Shown: piece by piece, positions 34,706-43,426 of the stretch | Position numbering within the stretch: position 1 is the stretch's first letter | Layout of the letters: each line of letters begins with the position of its first letter | Source: Caldilineaceae bacterium | GTDB taxonomy: Bacteria > Chloroflexota > Anaerolineae > Caldilineales > Caldilineaceae | Direction: 5' to 3' | Length of the DNA stretch: 52,709 bases | Assembly (NCBI GenBank): GCA_026645575.1 | Contig: JAPKMW010000081.1 | Location: 1 to 52,709, forward strand | The notes under the pieces: model-generated | What the model saw: only the letters and a program-made list of their open reading frames with translations | The model's database searches: none | Told to the model about the DNA's origin: nothing | Program-made: the position numbers and the translations under genes

Positions 34706-35602
34706 ATGGCTGAACAACTGTACCTCCACCTGCCCAAACCCTACACCTTTGCCGTCAGCGTCTGTGACCACGGCTGGCCAGCGCTGGCGCCCAACCAATG
34801 GCTGGCTGATCAGCAGACACTCCAGCGGGTAGAGCAGTTGACGAGTGAGCGCGTCGTCCTGCTCCAGGTAACTAGCGCAGCGATGAATGAGAGCATTCGT
34901 ATCGACATTACAATAGTGGCTGATGGGGTGCTAACAACGGCGGAAACTGAGGAAATTCTGACCAAGGTGCGCTGGATGCTCAAAGTCGATGAGGATTTCG
35001 CCGCTTTTTATGCCTTGGTGGGCGCCCATCCGCATATCGGACGAGTGGTCGCGCAGGGGCGAGGTCGGCTCTTGCGCTCGCCCACGCTCTGGGAAGATGT
35101 AGTCAAAACCATTGCCACCACCAATGTCACCTGGGGCAATACCAAGAGCATGATCGGACGGTTGGTAGAGCAACTGGGGGCGCCCTTTCCGCTCAACCCG
35201 ACGTTGCGTGCCTTTCCCACACCGTCCCAGGTTGCTGCCGCTGACCCGGCGCTCTTTGCCTCTGTGATTCGCATGGGCTATCGCAATGCCTATGTTCAAG
35301 GGTTGGCCCAGGAGATTGTCAGTGGCGCCCGCGATCTGGAAGCGCTCAAAACCGCGCCACTCTCGGCCGCCGAGACGAAAAAAGCGGTCAAGTCAATCAA
35401 AGGCATCGGCGACTATGCCGCCCATACGCTCATGATGTTGCTCGGCCACTACAGCGAACTGCCCATCGACAGCGAACTGCGCAGCCATGTCACTCGCCAC
35501 TACTTCGCCGGCGAACTCCGCCCCGACAAAGAGCTGGCTGCCATCTACGATGCCTGGGGCGACTGGAAGTACTTGGCCTACTGGTTCGACGCCTATGACT
35601 AG
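34706..35602 (+). CDS. AlkA-like DNA glycosylase (HhH-GPD family)
   Basis: A 298-residue protein with an N-terminal beta domain (about 1-95, as in AlkA) and a C-terminal helix-hairpin-helix GPD domain. The hairpin is KSIKGIGDYAAHTLMMLLG, followed by ELPIDSELRSHV, where the Asp is the expected catalytic residue. It should remove alkylated bases such as 3-methyladenine. The ATG at 34706 is chosen because the N-terminal fold begins there (MAEQLYLHLPKPYTF); the longer frame from 34604 adds a basic stretch overlapping the dubious fragment upstream. No iron-sulfur cysteines are seen, so it is not a Nth/MutY type. Confidence 0.8.
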   Translation: MAEQLYLHLPKPYTFAVSVCDHGWPALAPNQWLADQQTLQRVEQLTSERVVLLQVTSAAMNESIRIDITIVADGVLTTAETEEILTKVRWMLKVDEDFAAFYALVGAHPHIGRVVAQGRGRLLRSPTLWEDVVKTIATTNVTWGNTKSMIGRLVEQLGAPFPLNPTLRAFPTPSQVAAADPALFASVIRMGYRNAYVQGLAQEIVSGARDLEALKTAPLSAAETKKAVKSIKGIGDYAAHTLMMLLGHYSELPIDSELRSHVTRHYFAGELRPDKELAAIYDAWGDWKYLAYWFDAYD

Positions 35603-35951
35603 GACATGATGGCCTAAGTTCGCCTGGGATTAAGAAGTTCGACTTCTGGCGCTCCGGTAGACCATTGGTTGATTTAATCCGCTGTGTACTAGTCCTGTTC
35701 CATTCCGTTAACACAGATAGGGAAGAAAATGGATACCGTAAAGAAAGGGCTAGCGCTAAACTATCTGTGTTCCTCCTTACCGTGTTAACTCCCCATGTGG
35801 TCTAGTTTCTGGGGCCAATGGATAGATCCGGTCGCGTGGGCAGGTATGACCTGTGCAACATATGCGCTTTGCGGCGGTTGCCGCCCTGTGCTATGATGAG
35901 AAGCTGGTGAGCCGATGGCGATTGGGCCGTCGTCCAACGGAAGGAGCGCGT
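35603..35951. other. Intergenic region with palindrome and promoter
   Basis: Contains a diverged member of the CACAGATAGGAA family at 35703-35787 (ACACAGATAGGGAAG on one side, ACTATCTGTGTTCC on the other, with outer GTTAAC words) and the promoter described separately. I see no gene. Confidence 0.6.
35869..35897 (+). promoter_or_regulatory. Sigma70-type promoter of the YIP1 pair
   Basis: TTGCGG (35869-35874), 17-bp spacer, TATGAT (35892-35897). The start codon lies 55 bp further on, so the 5' leader is short. Confidence 0.5.
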
Positions 35952-36662
35952 ATGATACAACCGCAAAGCTACCCGGCGCTGGTAAGCAAAGCGCTGGTGT
36001 TGGATGCTGAACCCTTTATCGCGTTGACCGATGATGACGATCCGTGGGTGGAAGGTCTCTTTTTGACGCTGGGCGTCGGTTTTCTGGTGGGGATGGCGCA
36101 GTTGGTCGGGCAGCTTTTGACAACGGCTGTTTTGCCGCCGAATGATGCCTTGTTGGCCGCCCTCCTCCAGGGTTGGCGTCAGTGGAGTACGAGCGTTCCT
36201 GCGGCCATCAACCCGGCGGTGATGGAAACAGCTTTGCGCGAAGGCTGGGCGGTGGTCAATTTCTGGCTGGGGTATAGCGGTGGCTGGCTGCGCCTGTTGA
36301 CCCTGGTGACAACGCCAACCTTGCTGCTGGTGCAGTGGTTGCTGGCCGGCGTGATCATCTATGGGGCTGCCCGTTTTCTCGGCGGCAACGGCACCCTCAA
36401 CCAAACGCTAGGGGTGAGCGCGCTGATCGTCGCACCGCAGATTCTCCGTTTTGCTGAAATTCTGCCCTTTGCCGCCGTCAGCCAACTGTTACTAAGCGTC
36501 TGGGCCTTGCTCATTCTCTACCGGGGCGTAGAGGTGGCCCACGATCTACCCTGGCAAAAAGCCTTTGTGGCTGCTGTGACACCGTTGCTGTTGCTCATCC
36601 TCTTCGTGCTATTGGTGGCAATTCTGTTGGGGGTGGGGCTGTTGGTCTGGAGGTTGGCATGA
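35952..36662 (+). CDS. YIP1-family membrane protein 1
   Basis: A 236-residue polytopic protein with about five membrane helices (about 38-62, 115-140, 150-172, 178-200, 205-232). The VEGLFLTLGVGFLVGMAQLV opening and the GVSALIVAPQILRFAEILP segment fit YIP1-domain proteins of bacteria, whose role is unclear. The ATG at 35952 follows GGAAGGAGCGCGT; the longer frame from 35853 would swallow the promoter. It overlaps the next gene by 4 bp (ATGA). Confidence 0.7.
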   Translation: MIQPQSYPALVSKALVLDAEPFIALTDDDDPWVEGLFLTLGVGFLVGMAQLVGQLLTTAVLPPNDALLAALLQGWRQWSTSVPAAINPAVMETALREGWAVVNFWLGYSGGWLRLLTLVTTPTLLLVQWLLAGVIIYGAARFLGGNGTLNQTLGVSALIVAPQILRFAEILPFAAVSQLLLSVWALLILYRGVEVAHDLPWQKAFVAAVTPLLLLILFVLLVAILLGVGLLVWRLA

Positions 36663-37468
36663 ACGCACACACCTTTGTTCATCGACCGGAACGCACGGAT
36701 GCGCCTGATCTCTGGTCGCCGCAAGGGTGGTTGCCGGCCTGGTCACAGGTGCGCGCCGCCCTGACACTCCAGGTTGACCAGGTCATTGCCCCTTGGGATA
36801 CTGATCGTGTTGATAATAGCGTCAACATGGCAACGTTTCACACAACCAGTATGCGGCAAGGGGTAGGGTTAGTGATGGTGGCGGCTTTGATCGGCGGACT
36901 GTTGCCCTTGGTCGTTCAGTGGGTGCAAGCAGCGCAAATCGGCACGGCAACGCAACTAGTGTCCCTGGCGCAATACGCAGAAGCGCAAAGCAACACGGTT
37001 GAATTGACGCCATTCACCCAGGCGTGGACGAACACCGCTCGCACGATGGCCGGGCTGGAACCCGTTGCCCCGGTGTGGCTGGCCGCCGGGTTGAGCGCCT
37101 TGGGCAACTGGCTCAACTGGCCGCTCAATTGGTTGACCATTTGGCTGGTCTACGGGTTGGGCGTATTGGCGACGCTCAAGGGCCAAGGGGCGACCACCAC
37201 GCTACCCCACTTCTATGGCGCCACGAGCTATGCCTTTGTCCCGTTGGCGCTGCTGGGGCTTGGGGTCGTTCCCTATCTCGGCCCACTCTTTAGCCTGGCC
37301 GGCCTCATTTGGGCAGTACTAATTTACGGTGAAGTGGTACGCACCCTGGCTAATCTACCAACGCAACGGGTGGTCGTGAGTTTACTGACGCCAGTGGCCG
37401 TGATTGCCTTGCTCGCCCTCATTGGCGCCGGCATCCTGACCCTCATATTTCTCCCCCTCTGGCTGTAG
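36659..37468 (+). CDS. YIP1-family membrane protein 2
   Basis: A 269-residue protein with a soluble N-terminus (about 1-65) and about five membrane helices (about 70-90, 140-175, 192-212, 215-235, 245-269). TTTLPHFYGATSYAFVPLAL matches the YIP1 pattern seen in the partner. It is translationally coupled to the preceding gene and probably forms a complex with it. The substrate or role is unknown. Confidence 0.7.
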   Translation: MNAHTFVHRPERTDAPDLWSPQGWLPAWSQVRAALTLQVDQVIAPWDTDRVDNSVNMATFHTTSMRQGVGLVMVAALIGGLLPLVVQWVQAAQIGTATQLVSLAQYAEAQSNTVELTPFTQAWTNTARTMAGLEPVAPVWLAAGLSALGNWLNWPLNWLTIWLVYGLGVLATLKGQGATTTLPHFYGATSYAFVPLALLGLGVVPYLGPLFSLAGLIWAVLIYGEVVRTLANLPTQRVVVSLLTPVAVIALLALIGAGILTLIFLPLWL

Positions 37469-37500
37469 CCTTTGCTCAAATTAATTGGGCACCGGTACCC

Positions 37501-37576
37501 CGTCCCGTAGGGACGACTGAATTTAGGGAAGGTATCAAATAATTTTCTACCCTAAACTCAAGCGTCCCTACGGGAC
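37501..37576. repeat. Dispersed palindrome GTCCCGTAGGGAC family, second full copy
   Basis: CGTCCCGTAGGGACG at the left pairs with CGTCCCTACGGGAC (37563-37576), continuing with CTGAATTTAGGG against CCCTAAACTCA. It sits between convergent genes and may end both messages. Confidence 0.85.
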
Positions 37577-37615
37577 AGAAGAGCAAGCTGATTGCGATCT
37601 ACGGGTGTGCGCTTC

Positions 37616-37990
37616 CTACTTGTTGCTCCACGCGACCAACAGCAGACAGACCCAACCCGCAATCAGGGCGACGCCACCAATCGGCGTGATGGCGCCGAGC
37701 CAGCGCAGCCCGGTAAAGGCCATGACATAGAGGCTGCCGGAGAAGATGACAACGCCGACCACAAAGAGCCAACCGGCAATCACCGGCAGATTGGAATTAG
37801 GCCAGCGTTGAATCGCCACCGCCACGGCAACCAGGGCCAGCGCATGGTAGAAGTGATAGCGGACACCGGTTTCGTAGTTGGCTAGGAGATTCTCGGCAAT
37901 GCGACTGCGCAACGCATGAGCGCCAAAAGCGCCCAACGCCACGCCCAATCCACCCAATAAACTGGCTAGTAAGAAGAAAATGCGATCCAT
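37616..37990 (-). CDS. DUF423-family small membrane protein
   Basis: A 124-residue protein with four membrane helices and the DUF423 signature: [16 protein letters not shown] near the N-terminus, [16 protein letters not shown] in the second helix region, and [13 protein letters not shown] near the end. It is homologous to YgdD of E. coli; the function is unknown. The length is typical. The ATG has only a weak AAAGAAAG site. Confidence 0.9.
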   Translation of the reverse strand: MDRIFFLLASLLGGLGVALGAFGAHALRSRIAENLLANYETGVRYHFYHALALVAVAVAIQRWPNSNLPVIAGWLFVVGVVIFSGSLYVMAFTGLRWLGAITPIGGVALIAGWVCLLLVAWSNK

Positions 37991-38071
37991 AGCTTTTGCT
38001 TTCTTTGGTGTATAGGGCTTACTTAACGCTCAGAAGTCCAACTTTTGATAAAAGTCGGACTTCTTCCCACC

Positions 38072-39154
38072 CTATTTCGTGATTTGATAAATCGTTCCTG
38101 TCGCAAACTCGCTCACCAACACGCTTTGATCAGCCAGTACCAACAGATGCTGAGGATTGCGGATGTTGGTAAGCAACGGTTCGGTGACGCTGGTGGCGTT
38201 ATCACCCGTCTCCGTAACTGTGACACGCACTACGCTGCTCTGCAACCAGAGCGCCACCAACAACGTATCCGCCGCCCACGGTGACGCCACGATACTGGTT
38301 GGCGTCGACCGGGGCGCAAAGAGCGCAACCGGACTGCGTGTCTGTTGACAGCGTTCTGGTGTGCCGCCGTAGTTGGTCGCTGCTTCTTGTTGGCCAAAAC
38401 ATGGGGGCCAACCAAAATCAGCGCCCGGAATCACCCAGTTCAATTCATCCGGCGGCGCCGCGCCATTGACCAAATCATCGCCAATCTCGGTTGTCCAAAG
38501 GCGACTGGCCTGGTCATAGGCATGAGCATAAGCGCCCTTTAAGCCGGTGGCGACGGCTTGCGGATTCGTCGGATCCGCCGGATCGAGTTGCCAGAGCGTC
38601 GCTGAACCCGCTGCGGCTGCATTACCCTGGCGCGCCCCGCTGGTCTCAAAGAGCAATTGGTCATCTGGCGTCACCGTCAGCGTCCCATTCGAGCGACCAT
38701 TAAAGGGCAAGTCGGTCAGCACCGCTTCTAGGGGGCCGATTGCGCCATCGGTCGCTATCGGTGCGCGCTGGATCTCCCGTCGCGTTGCAATCCACAGATA
38801 GTCAGCCAAAACGGCGATGCCGGTCGGCTTCAACAGCCCCTCCAGCAGCACCGTGCGTTCCTTCGTCGTCAGGTCCAGCGCCACGATCTGCCCCTGGCCG
38901 GCATTTTCATCGCCGTTGATCTGCGCCACCCAGATCCGCCCATCCGGCCCTGTGATCATCTGGGTCGGCCCATTGAACCCATCGGCCACTACCGCCACTT
39001 CATACCCTGACGCCACTGTTAACCCATTCACAGCGCTTGTCGGTGCTGTCACCGTTGGCGCTGCTGGCGCCGCCGGCAATGCACAGCCAACCACTAACAA
39101 CAAGAGTAGCAGGATAGCCGGTACACGCAACACGCAATACGAATCACGCAGCAC
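38072..39154 (-). CDS. Glucose/sorbosone dehydrogenase-like beta-propeller lipoprotein
   Basis: A 360-residue exported lipoprotein. The signal peptide ends in LLLLVVGCALP with the lipobox Cys. The body is a six-bladed propeller of the GSDH/sorbosone dehydrogenase type: GFNGPTQMITGPDGRIWVAQ, LLKPTGIAVLADYLWIATR, ELNWVIPGADFGWPPCFG and NIRNPQHLLVLADQSVLVSE. These proteins often use PQQ, but I cannot confirm the cofactor residues. The GTG at 39154 (with GGAG upstream) is chosen because it starts just after the stop of the sulfurtransferase gene; the frame open from 39238 would overlap it by 83 bp. Confidence 0.75.
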   Translation of the reverse strand: MLRDSYCVLRVPAILLLLLLVVGCALPAAPAAPTVTAPTSAVNGLTVASGYEVAVVADGFNGPTQMITGPDGRIWVAQINGDENAGQGQIVALDLTTKERTVLLEGLLKPTGIAVLADYLWIATRREIQRAPIATDGAIGPLEAVLTDLPFNGRSNGTLTVTPDDQLLFETSGARQGNAAAAGSATLWQLDPADPTNPQAVATGLKGAYAHAYDQASRLWTTEIGDDLVNGAAPPDELNWVIPGADFGWPPCFGQQEAATNYGGTPERCQQTRSPVALFAPRSTPTSIVASPWAADTLLVALWLQSSVVRVTVTETGDNATSVTEPLLTNIRNPQHLLVLADQSVLVSEFATGTIYQITK

Positions 39155-39155
39155 T

Positions 39156-40010
39156 TCATTCTCCAGTGGCCACTGGTCGCGTCGGATCATTCGTCCAGTC
39201 GCTCCAGGAGCCGATATAGACACGCGCCCCTGGTGCAAAGCCCGCGTGTTCGAGGGCCAGGAGATTATGGTGCAGACTCACACCAGAGCCGCAATAAAAA
39301 ACAGACTCCTCCACCGGGCGATCGTGGAGCAGCGCAGCAAAGCGTTCCCGCAGCTTTTCGGGGGGCAAGAATTTACCGTTTTCATCCAGGTTGCGGGCGT
39401 AGAAGGCCGATTGCGCACCCGGTATGTGACCGCTGATGGTGTCGAGCGGGTTCGGTTCGCCCCGGTAACGCTTTTCATCGCGCGAATCGAAGAGTTGGAA
39501 TTGGGGGTCGCTCAGGTTGGCGATCACATCGGTGCGGCTGACCTGCATGTGCGGTTGCGGGTAGGGCAGGAAGCGGCGACGAGGTCGCTGTTCGCCCCCA
39601 CTTATCACCGGGCGTCCTTCCTTTTGCCAGTGACGGAAGTCGCCATCTAACACGGCGACATTGAAATGACCCAGCCAGCGCAACATCCACCAGAGCCGAC
39701 CGGCGATCATCCCACCCATGTCGTCATAGGCCACCACTTGCACCCGTTCGTCGATGCCCCAGGTGGAGAGGGTCTCGGTAAATTGCTCCATGCTGGGCAA
39801 CGGGTGACGACCGGTCTGGCCGGGGACAATGGGGCCGGATAATTCCTCGTTGAGATGGGCATAGATGGCGCCGGGGATGTGGGCCTCATTGTACGCCTGG
39901 CGACCAAAAGCCGAGTTGTCGAGCCGAAAACGGCAGTCGATGATCGCCCAGTCGGGGTCGCCCAGGTGTGGGGCAAGTTCATTGGTGGCGATGAGGACAG
40001 TGTAAGGCAT
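39156..40010 (-). CDS. Thiosulfate/3-mercaptopyruvate sulfurtransferase (tandem rhodanese)
   Basis: A 284-residue protein with two rhodanese domains. The N-terminal domain (about 5-135, WAIIDCRFRLDN and HIPGAIYAHL) is inactive. The C-terminal one (about 160-284, LFDSRDEKRYRGE and GHIPGAQSAF) carries the active-site loop FYCGSGVSLHHNLLAL. CGSGV is more typical of 3-mercaptopyruvate-type enzymes than the CRxGxT loop of thiosulfate types, so the sulfur donor is uncertain. The ATG at 40010 follows AGAAGGAAATACC. The lipoprotein gene starts 2 bp after its stop. Confidence 0.88.
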   Translation of the reverse strand: MPYTVLIATNELAPHLGDPDWAIIDCRFRLDNSAFGRQAYNEAHIPGAIYAHLNEELSGPIVPGQTGRHPLPSMEQFTETLSTWGIDERVQVVAYDDMGGMIAGRLWWMLRWLGHFNVAVLDGDFRHWQKEGRPVISGGEQRPRRRFLPYPQPHMQVSRTDVIANLSDPQFQLFDSRDEKRYRGEPNPLDTISGHIPGAQSAFYARNLDENGKFLPPEKLRERFAALLHDRPVEESVFYCGSGVSLHHNLLALEHAGFAPGARVYIGSWSDWTNDPTRPVATGE

Positions 40011-40045
40011 GGTATTTCCTTCTTTTGGCGTTTTCATGGGCTATG

Positions 40046-40651
40046 TTATGGTAAGTCAGCAAACAACTCGTGCAGCGGCAAGGCAAAACCCTCTAAAATC
40101 CCTTCACCATGCACCGTCTCCTGTTGGTTGAGTTGGGTAAAATCGGTAGGGCTGCGATAGACCAATAGTTGCTTCTTTTCCGGTTCGACAATCCATACCC
40201 GTTCCACGCCGATGGCAAAGTATTCTGCAATCTTGGTGCGCAACTCACTCCAGCGATCATGGGGCGAGATGATTTCAACAACTAGTTCGGGGGCTACCTG
40301 CAACGCTTTTCCCTTTGGTGCAGAAAGGCGTTGGCGCGAAATAAAGATCACATCGACCCCACGCACCGTATCAGGTGCATAACGGGTATAGAGACCAACC
40401 TCGCCCACTAAGACCCAACCTAATTTGCGCGTTGCCGTGAAATTTCCCAGATAACGCGATAACTCGGATTCGATGATTCCATGTTCGTCACCGGTGTAAT
40501 TCATCAGAACAATTTGTCCATTTACTAGCTCAAAGGGTTGCTCAATGCCTAAAGTGAACGCCTCAGCACCGGTCAATAAGCGCTCTTTTGCTGTCGGCGC
40601 AACTGTAGGCAGGCGCACCGGTGGTGTCAATAAAGCCGTCGTTTGCTTCAC
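40046..40651 (-). CDS. Uma2-family (DUF820) putative endonuclease
   Basis: A 201-residue protein with the PD-(D/E)xK-type Uma2 fold: FELVNGQIVLMNYTGDEHG, RGVDVIFISRQRL, PELVVEIISPHDRW and ELRTKIAEYFAIGVERVWIV. The D, E-x-I and K residues of the nuclease motif are present. The family is very expanded in Cyanobacteria and Chloroflexota; its biological role is unclear. The start is GTG at 40651 with AAAGGAGGGAC upstream. Confidence 0.88.
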   Translation of the reverse strand: MKQTTALLTPPVRLPTVAPTAKERLLTGAEAFTLGIEQPFELVNGQIVLMNYTGDEHGIIESELSRYLGNFTATRKLGWVLVGEVGLYTRYAPDTVRGVDVIFISRQRLSAPKGKALQVAPELVVEIISPHDRWSELRTKIAEYFAIGVERVWIVEPEKKQLLVYRSPTDFTQLNQQETVHGEGILEGFALPLHELFADLP

Positions 40652-40773
40652 ACGTCCCTCCTTTGTCGCAACCGACTCTCTTGAAACTGCCCGTCATTAT
40701 ACCACAGTTGATTTGCTGTGATATTTATGCGGCTGTGCTATGCAAAAGTTGATCATGGTAGCCCTTTTCTTGC

Positions 40774-41301
40774 TTAAGCCGGCAAAAATTTATAGAAAAT
40801 AATGGTAGCGCAGGGTGGACCATCGGGCAAGAGCGCATAATCGGGAATGACCCCGCACCGTTGCCAGCCCTGGCGTTCGTAGAGCCGTTCGGCGTCGGCG
40901 CTGGCGGTGTCGAGAACCAGGAGCGTTTTGCCGGCTTGCCGGGCGCGCTGTTCCGCAGCGCTCAGCAGCGCCGCGCCGACCCCTTTTTTGCGCGCCTGCC
41001 GGTGAACAAGCATCTTGGCAACATCGCCCCGGTGGGGTTGATTTTCGGGTTGCTGCAAAACGACAGTGGCAGTGCCGATGATTCTTCCCGTCTCATCCTC
41101 AGCGGCCAATACAATCCGCTCGCCACGGGCGACGCTCGCCGCCGCATTGCGCCAGAAGGTGTCGGCCTTGGCACGCGTCATCGGCAGCATAAAGCTGACC
41201 GAGGCGCCCCCTTCGACACAGTCGATCAGCACATCGCTTAACTCCGCGATGACGCGTTCGTCTAGGGTCTCCAAGACACGTACTTGAATGTTCTCTGCCA
41301 T
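40774..41301 (-). CDS. GNAT-family N-acetyltransferase 1
   Basis: A 175-residue acetyltransferase. The acetyl-CoA motif A is AKMLVHRQARKKGVGAALLS, preceded by the IIGTATVVLQQP strand and followed by LLVLDTASADAERLYERQGW. The layout resembles small-molecule or toxin-detoxifying GNATs; the substrate is unknown. It lies 28 bp downstream of an XRE-cupin regulator on the same strand and is probably in the same operon. Confidence 0.88.
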   Translation of the reverse strand: MAENIQVRVLETLDERVIAELSDVLIDCVEGGASVSFMLPMTRAKADTFWRNAAASVARGERIVLAAEDETGRIIGTATVVLQQPENQPHRGDVAKMLVHRQARKKGVGAALLSAAEQRARQAGKTLLVLDTASADAERLYERQGWQRCGVIPDYALLPDGPPCATIIFYKFLPA

Positions 41302-41329
41302 TGTTGTTTCCTTTGTTGGTGAAAAGCGT

Positions 41330-41956
41330 TTATCGCCGTAATGCGCGCCCAGGTTCGGTCACAATGACTACGAGGTAGCGCGCAGGTTGATCGGTGCGGT
41401 TGCGAAAGGTGGTTGGTGCGTCGAGTTGCATTGCCAAACAGTCATCTTCGTTGAGCTGATAGGTAATGTCGCCCAGCGCTAACTCGATACTGCCCGCTTG
41501 CACCCAAATTTGTTGGTGAATGCTGACATCGCGCGTGCCGGTCTCATAGGCCACACTGGCGCCCGCCGGTAACTCGACCTCGACCAGGTGAATAGGCGAG
41601 GGAAAGTTGGTCGGCGAGAGATTGCGCCGGATGTAGCCAGTGGCCGGGTCGCGCCAGGGGACACGATCAGCGCTCCGTGCGATGGGATTCGGCGGCGCAC
41701 TGCCATCGTCGAAGAGCGAAGCCAGGGATACGCCAAGCCCCGTGGCAATCTTGTCCAGTACCACGGCGGTCGGGCTGCTCTCGCCCCGTTCAATGAGCGA
41801 AAGCATGGAGCGACTGACCTCCGATTTGGCGGCAAGGGCATCCAATGTCAATCCCTGCTCCATGCGTAGCGCCCGTACACGACCAGCAATCCGCAAGTTG
41901 AGATCCTGACCGGCTGGGGCTATTATTTTAGCTTGCGTTGTGGATTCATCTTTCAT
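41330..41956 (-). CDS. XRE-cupin transcriptional regulator
   Basis: A 208-residue regulator. The HTH_3 domain is at about 20-80 (RVRALRMEQGLTLDALAAKS, VSRSMLSLIERGESSP). The C-terminal cupin is at about 125-200 (VYETGTRDVSIHQQIWV-like core, then GDITYQLNEDDCLAMQLDA). Such proteins often control the neighbouring gene in response to a small ligand, here perhaps the GNAT. The ATG at 41974 would lie within the -10-like TATAAT, so the ATG at 41956 is preferred, giving a very short leader without a clear ribosome site. Confidence 0.8.
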   Translation of the reverse strand: MKDESTTQAKIIAPAGQDLNLRIAGRVRALRMEQGLTLDALAAKSEVSRSMLSLIERGESSPTAVVLDKIATGLGVSLASLFDDGSAPPNPIARSADRVPWRDPATGYIRRNLSPTNFPSPIHLVEVELPAGASVAYETGTRDVSIHQQIWVQAGSIELALGDITYQLNEDDCLAMQLDAPTTFRNRTDQPARYLVVIVTEPGRALRR

Positions 41957-41960
41957 AATG

Positions 41961-41992
41961 GACACATTTTCCATTATAATAGAAAATGTGTC
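41961..41992 (-). promoter_or_regulatory. Operator-like palindrome at the XRE-cupin promoter
   Basis: GACACATTTTC (41961-41971) and GAAAATGTGTC (41982-41992) form a perfect dyad with a 10-bp centre containing TATAAT on the minus strand. Binding would cover the -10 region, consistent with autorepression. Confidence 0.65.
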
Positions 41993-42034
41993 AAATTGCT
42001 TGGGGTATAAAAGTAAAAGAGAAAACTTTTAACC

Positions 42035-42100
42035 TTACCATAGATAGGAAAGCGCACAGATCATTTTTACCAAATCTGTGCGCTTTCCTATCTGTGGTAA
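42035..42100. repeat. Dispersed CACAGATAGGAA palindrome, further copy
   Basis: 27-bp arms (42035-42061 and 42074-42100) with one mismatch; the arm contains ATAGATAGGAAAGCGCACAG. Related to 16239-16297 and 35703-35787. It lies upstream of the XRE-cupin gene and downstream of the second GNAT gene, both on the minus strand. Confidence 0.85.
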
Positions 42101-42120
42101 CTTTTTTGTTTTTAGCTTGT

Positions 42121-42630
42121 CTACGCTAGAAAATTCCGTTCGATCACATAGAAGTTGGTTGATGTACCGTCTTCGTCGATCTCCTGCCGATCATAACGGA
42201 AACCCAGCTTGGTGGCGACGTGGATCGAGGCGGCGTTGTCGGGGTGAATGGTGGCGTAGATACGATCCAACGCCGAGCGACCAAAGACATACTCGATCAT
42301 CGCCCGTCCGGCTTCGGTGGCATAGCCTTTACCCCAAGCGGTGACATGATAGACATAGATCAACTCGTCGAAATCATTCCCAGGGGCGCGCACGACGCCA
42401 CAATAGCCGATAAAGGCGCCGGTAGCCTTTTCAAAAACAGCCGAGGTGCCATAGCCACGTGTTGCATACTTTTCCTGGCAAATCCGGATCCACCGCTCCA
42501 CCTCCGAGCGGGGCAGCGTGGCGCCGTCACCGACAAAGTGCATCACCTGCGGATCGGCGCAGAGCGCCGCAAAGTCATCCAGATCATCTGGCTGGAACTG
42601 GCGAACAAAGAGTCGTTGAGTAGTAAACAT
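42121..42630 (-). CDS. GNAT-family N-acetyltransferase 2 (RimJ/RimL type)
   Basis: A 169-residue protein with the RimJ/RimL layout: TTQRLFVRQFQPDDLDDFAA at the start, GAFIGYCGVV strand, VYHVTAWGKGYATEAGRAMI (motif A), and ATIHPDNAASIHVATKLGFR. The substrate is unknown; relatives acetylate protein N-termini, polyamines or antibiotics. It follows the frameshifted hydrolase gene by 17 bp. Confidence 0.9.
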   Translation of the reverse strand: MFTTQRLFVRQFQPDDLDDFAALCADPQVMHFVGDGATLPRSEVERWIRICQEKYATRGYGTSAVFEKATGAFIGYCGVVRAPGNDFDELIYVYHVTAWGKGYATEAGRAMIEYVFGRSALDRIYATIHPDNAASIHVATKLGFRYDRQEIDEDGTSTNFYVIERNFLA

Positions 42631-42647
42631 AAAGCCTCTTCACGCTT

Positions 42648-43426
42648 TCAAAGTAGTTTTAACGCGGCGGGCAGTGGTTCATTTTCCACCCAAGTGCGCA
42701 CCATGGTGGTGAAGAGTTCCGGGTGTTCGCCATTCCAGCCATGATGCGCGTTAGGCGCCAGCGCCGCTTTGCCATTGGGCAGGTGTTTGGGGAACTCCGG
42801 CAGACTATCGCAGATCTGCTTGAATTCTTGGTCGCCTGCCACTGCCAGTAATCGCTGGGGGCGTTGGTTAAAGATAGCCGGCAACTGGTAATTGAGCAAC
42901 TCATCATAGACGCGTAAAAAGGTTTGTTTGGAGAGGCGGCGCATATCGTTCAGGTAGAGCGGCATATCCTCCGCCGGCAACTGGATGGCCTTGTCATTGG
43001 CGATGAGGAAGGGTTTCCACTGCAACAAGGGCGCCAGCAAGGTAAAGGTTGCCCGCCAGAGCCACTGCCTGGGAAAAGGACGCGCAGAGACGCCGCTGAC
43101 TAATAAACTTTCCACCACATCCGGTTGAGAGGCGAGTACCGACAACCCGATATAACCGCCCAACGACAACCCCACAATATGCGCCTTGCCAGTGGGGTGC
43201 GCTGGCGGATGGTTTCGGCCACCTGGGCTGCGCTATCCTGAAAAGAGCGCCATTCGACCTGATGGCTTTCGCCATTGCCGGGTAAGTCGATGGCAAGGCA
43301 GTGATAGTGATGGCGCAAGCCTTCCAGTTGCGCTTGCCACATCCAACTGCTCATCCCTAAGCCATGTAAAAAGACAATACTCGGCGCTCCATTGGCGCCC
43401 TTGCTTTCAGTAACCCATAAAGCCAT
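42648..43426 (-). pseudogene. Alpha/beta hydrolase, frameshifted
   Basis: The N-terminal part (43426 to about 43190) has IVFLHGLGMSSWMWQAQLEG and CLAIDLPGNGES. The remainder, in another frame from about 43195 to 42648, has the nucleophile elbow HIVGLSLGGYIGL, the acid-region strand LLAVAGDQEFK and the final His in NAHHGWNGEHPEL. The break lies in a C run (ACCCCACTGG); one added C would restore T-P-T-G-K-A-H and a full-length protein of about 259 residues. All catalytic residues are present, so this may be a sequencing error or a very recent mutation. The start overlaps the ArsR-like gene stop by one base. Confidence 0.8.
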
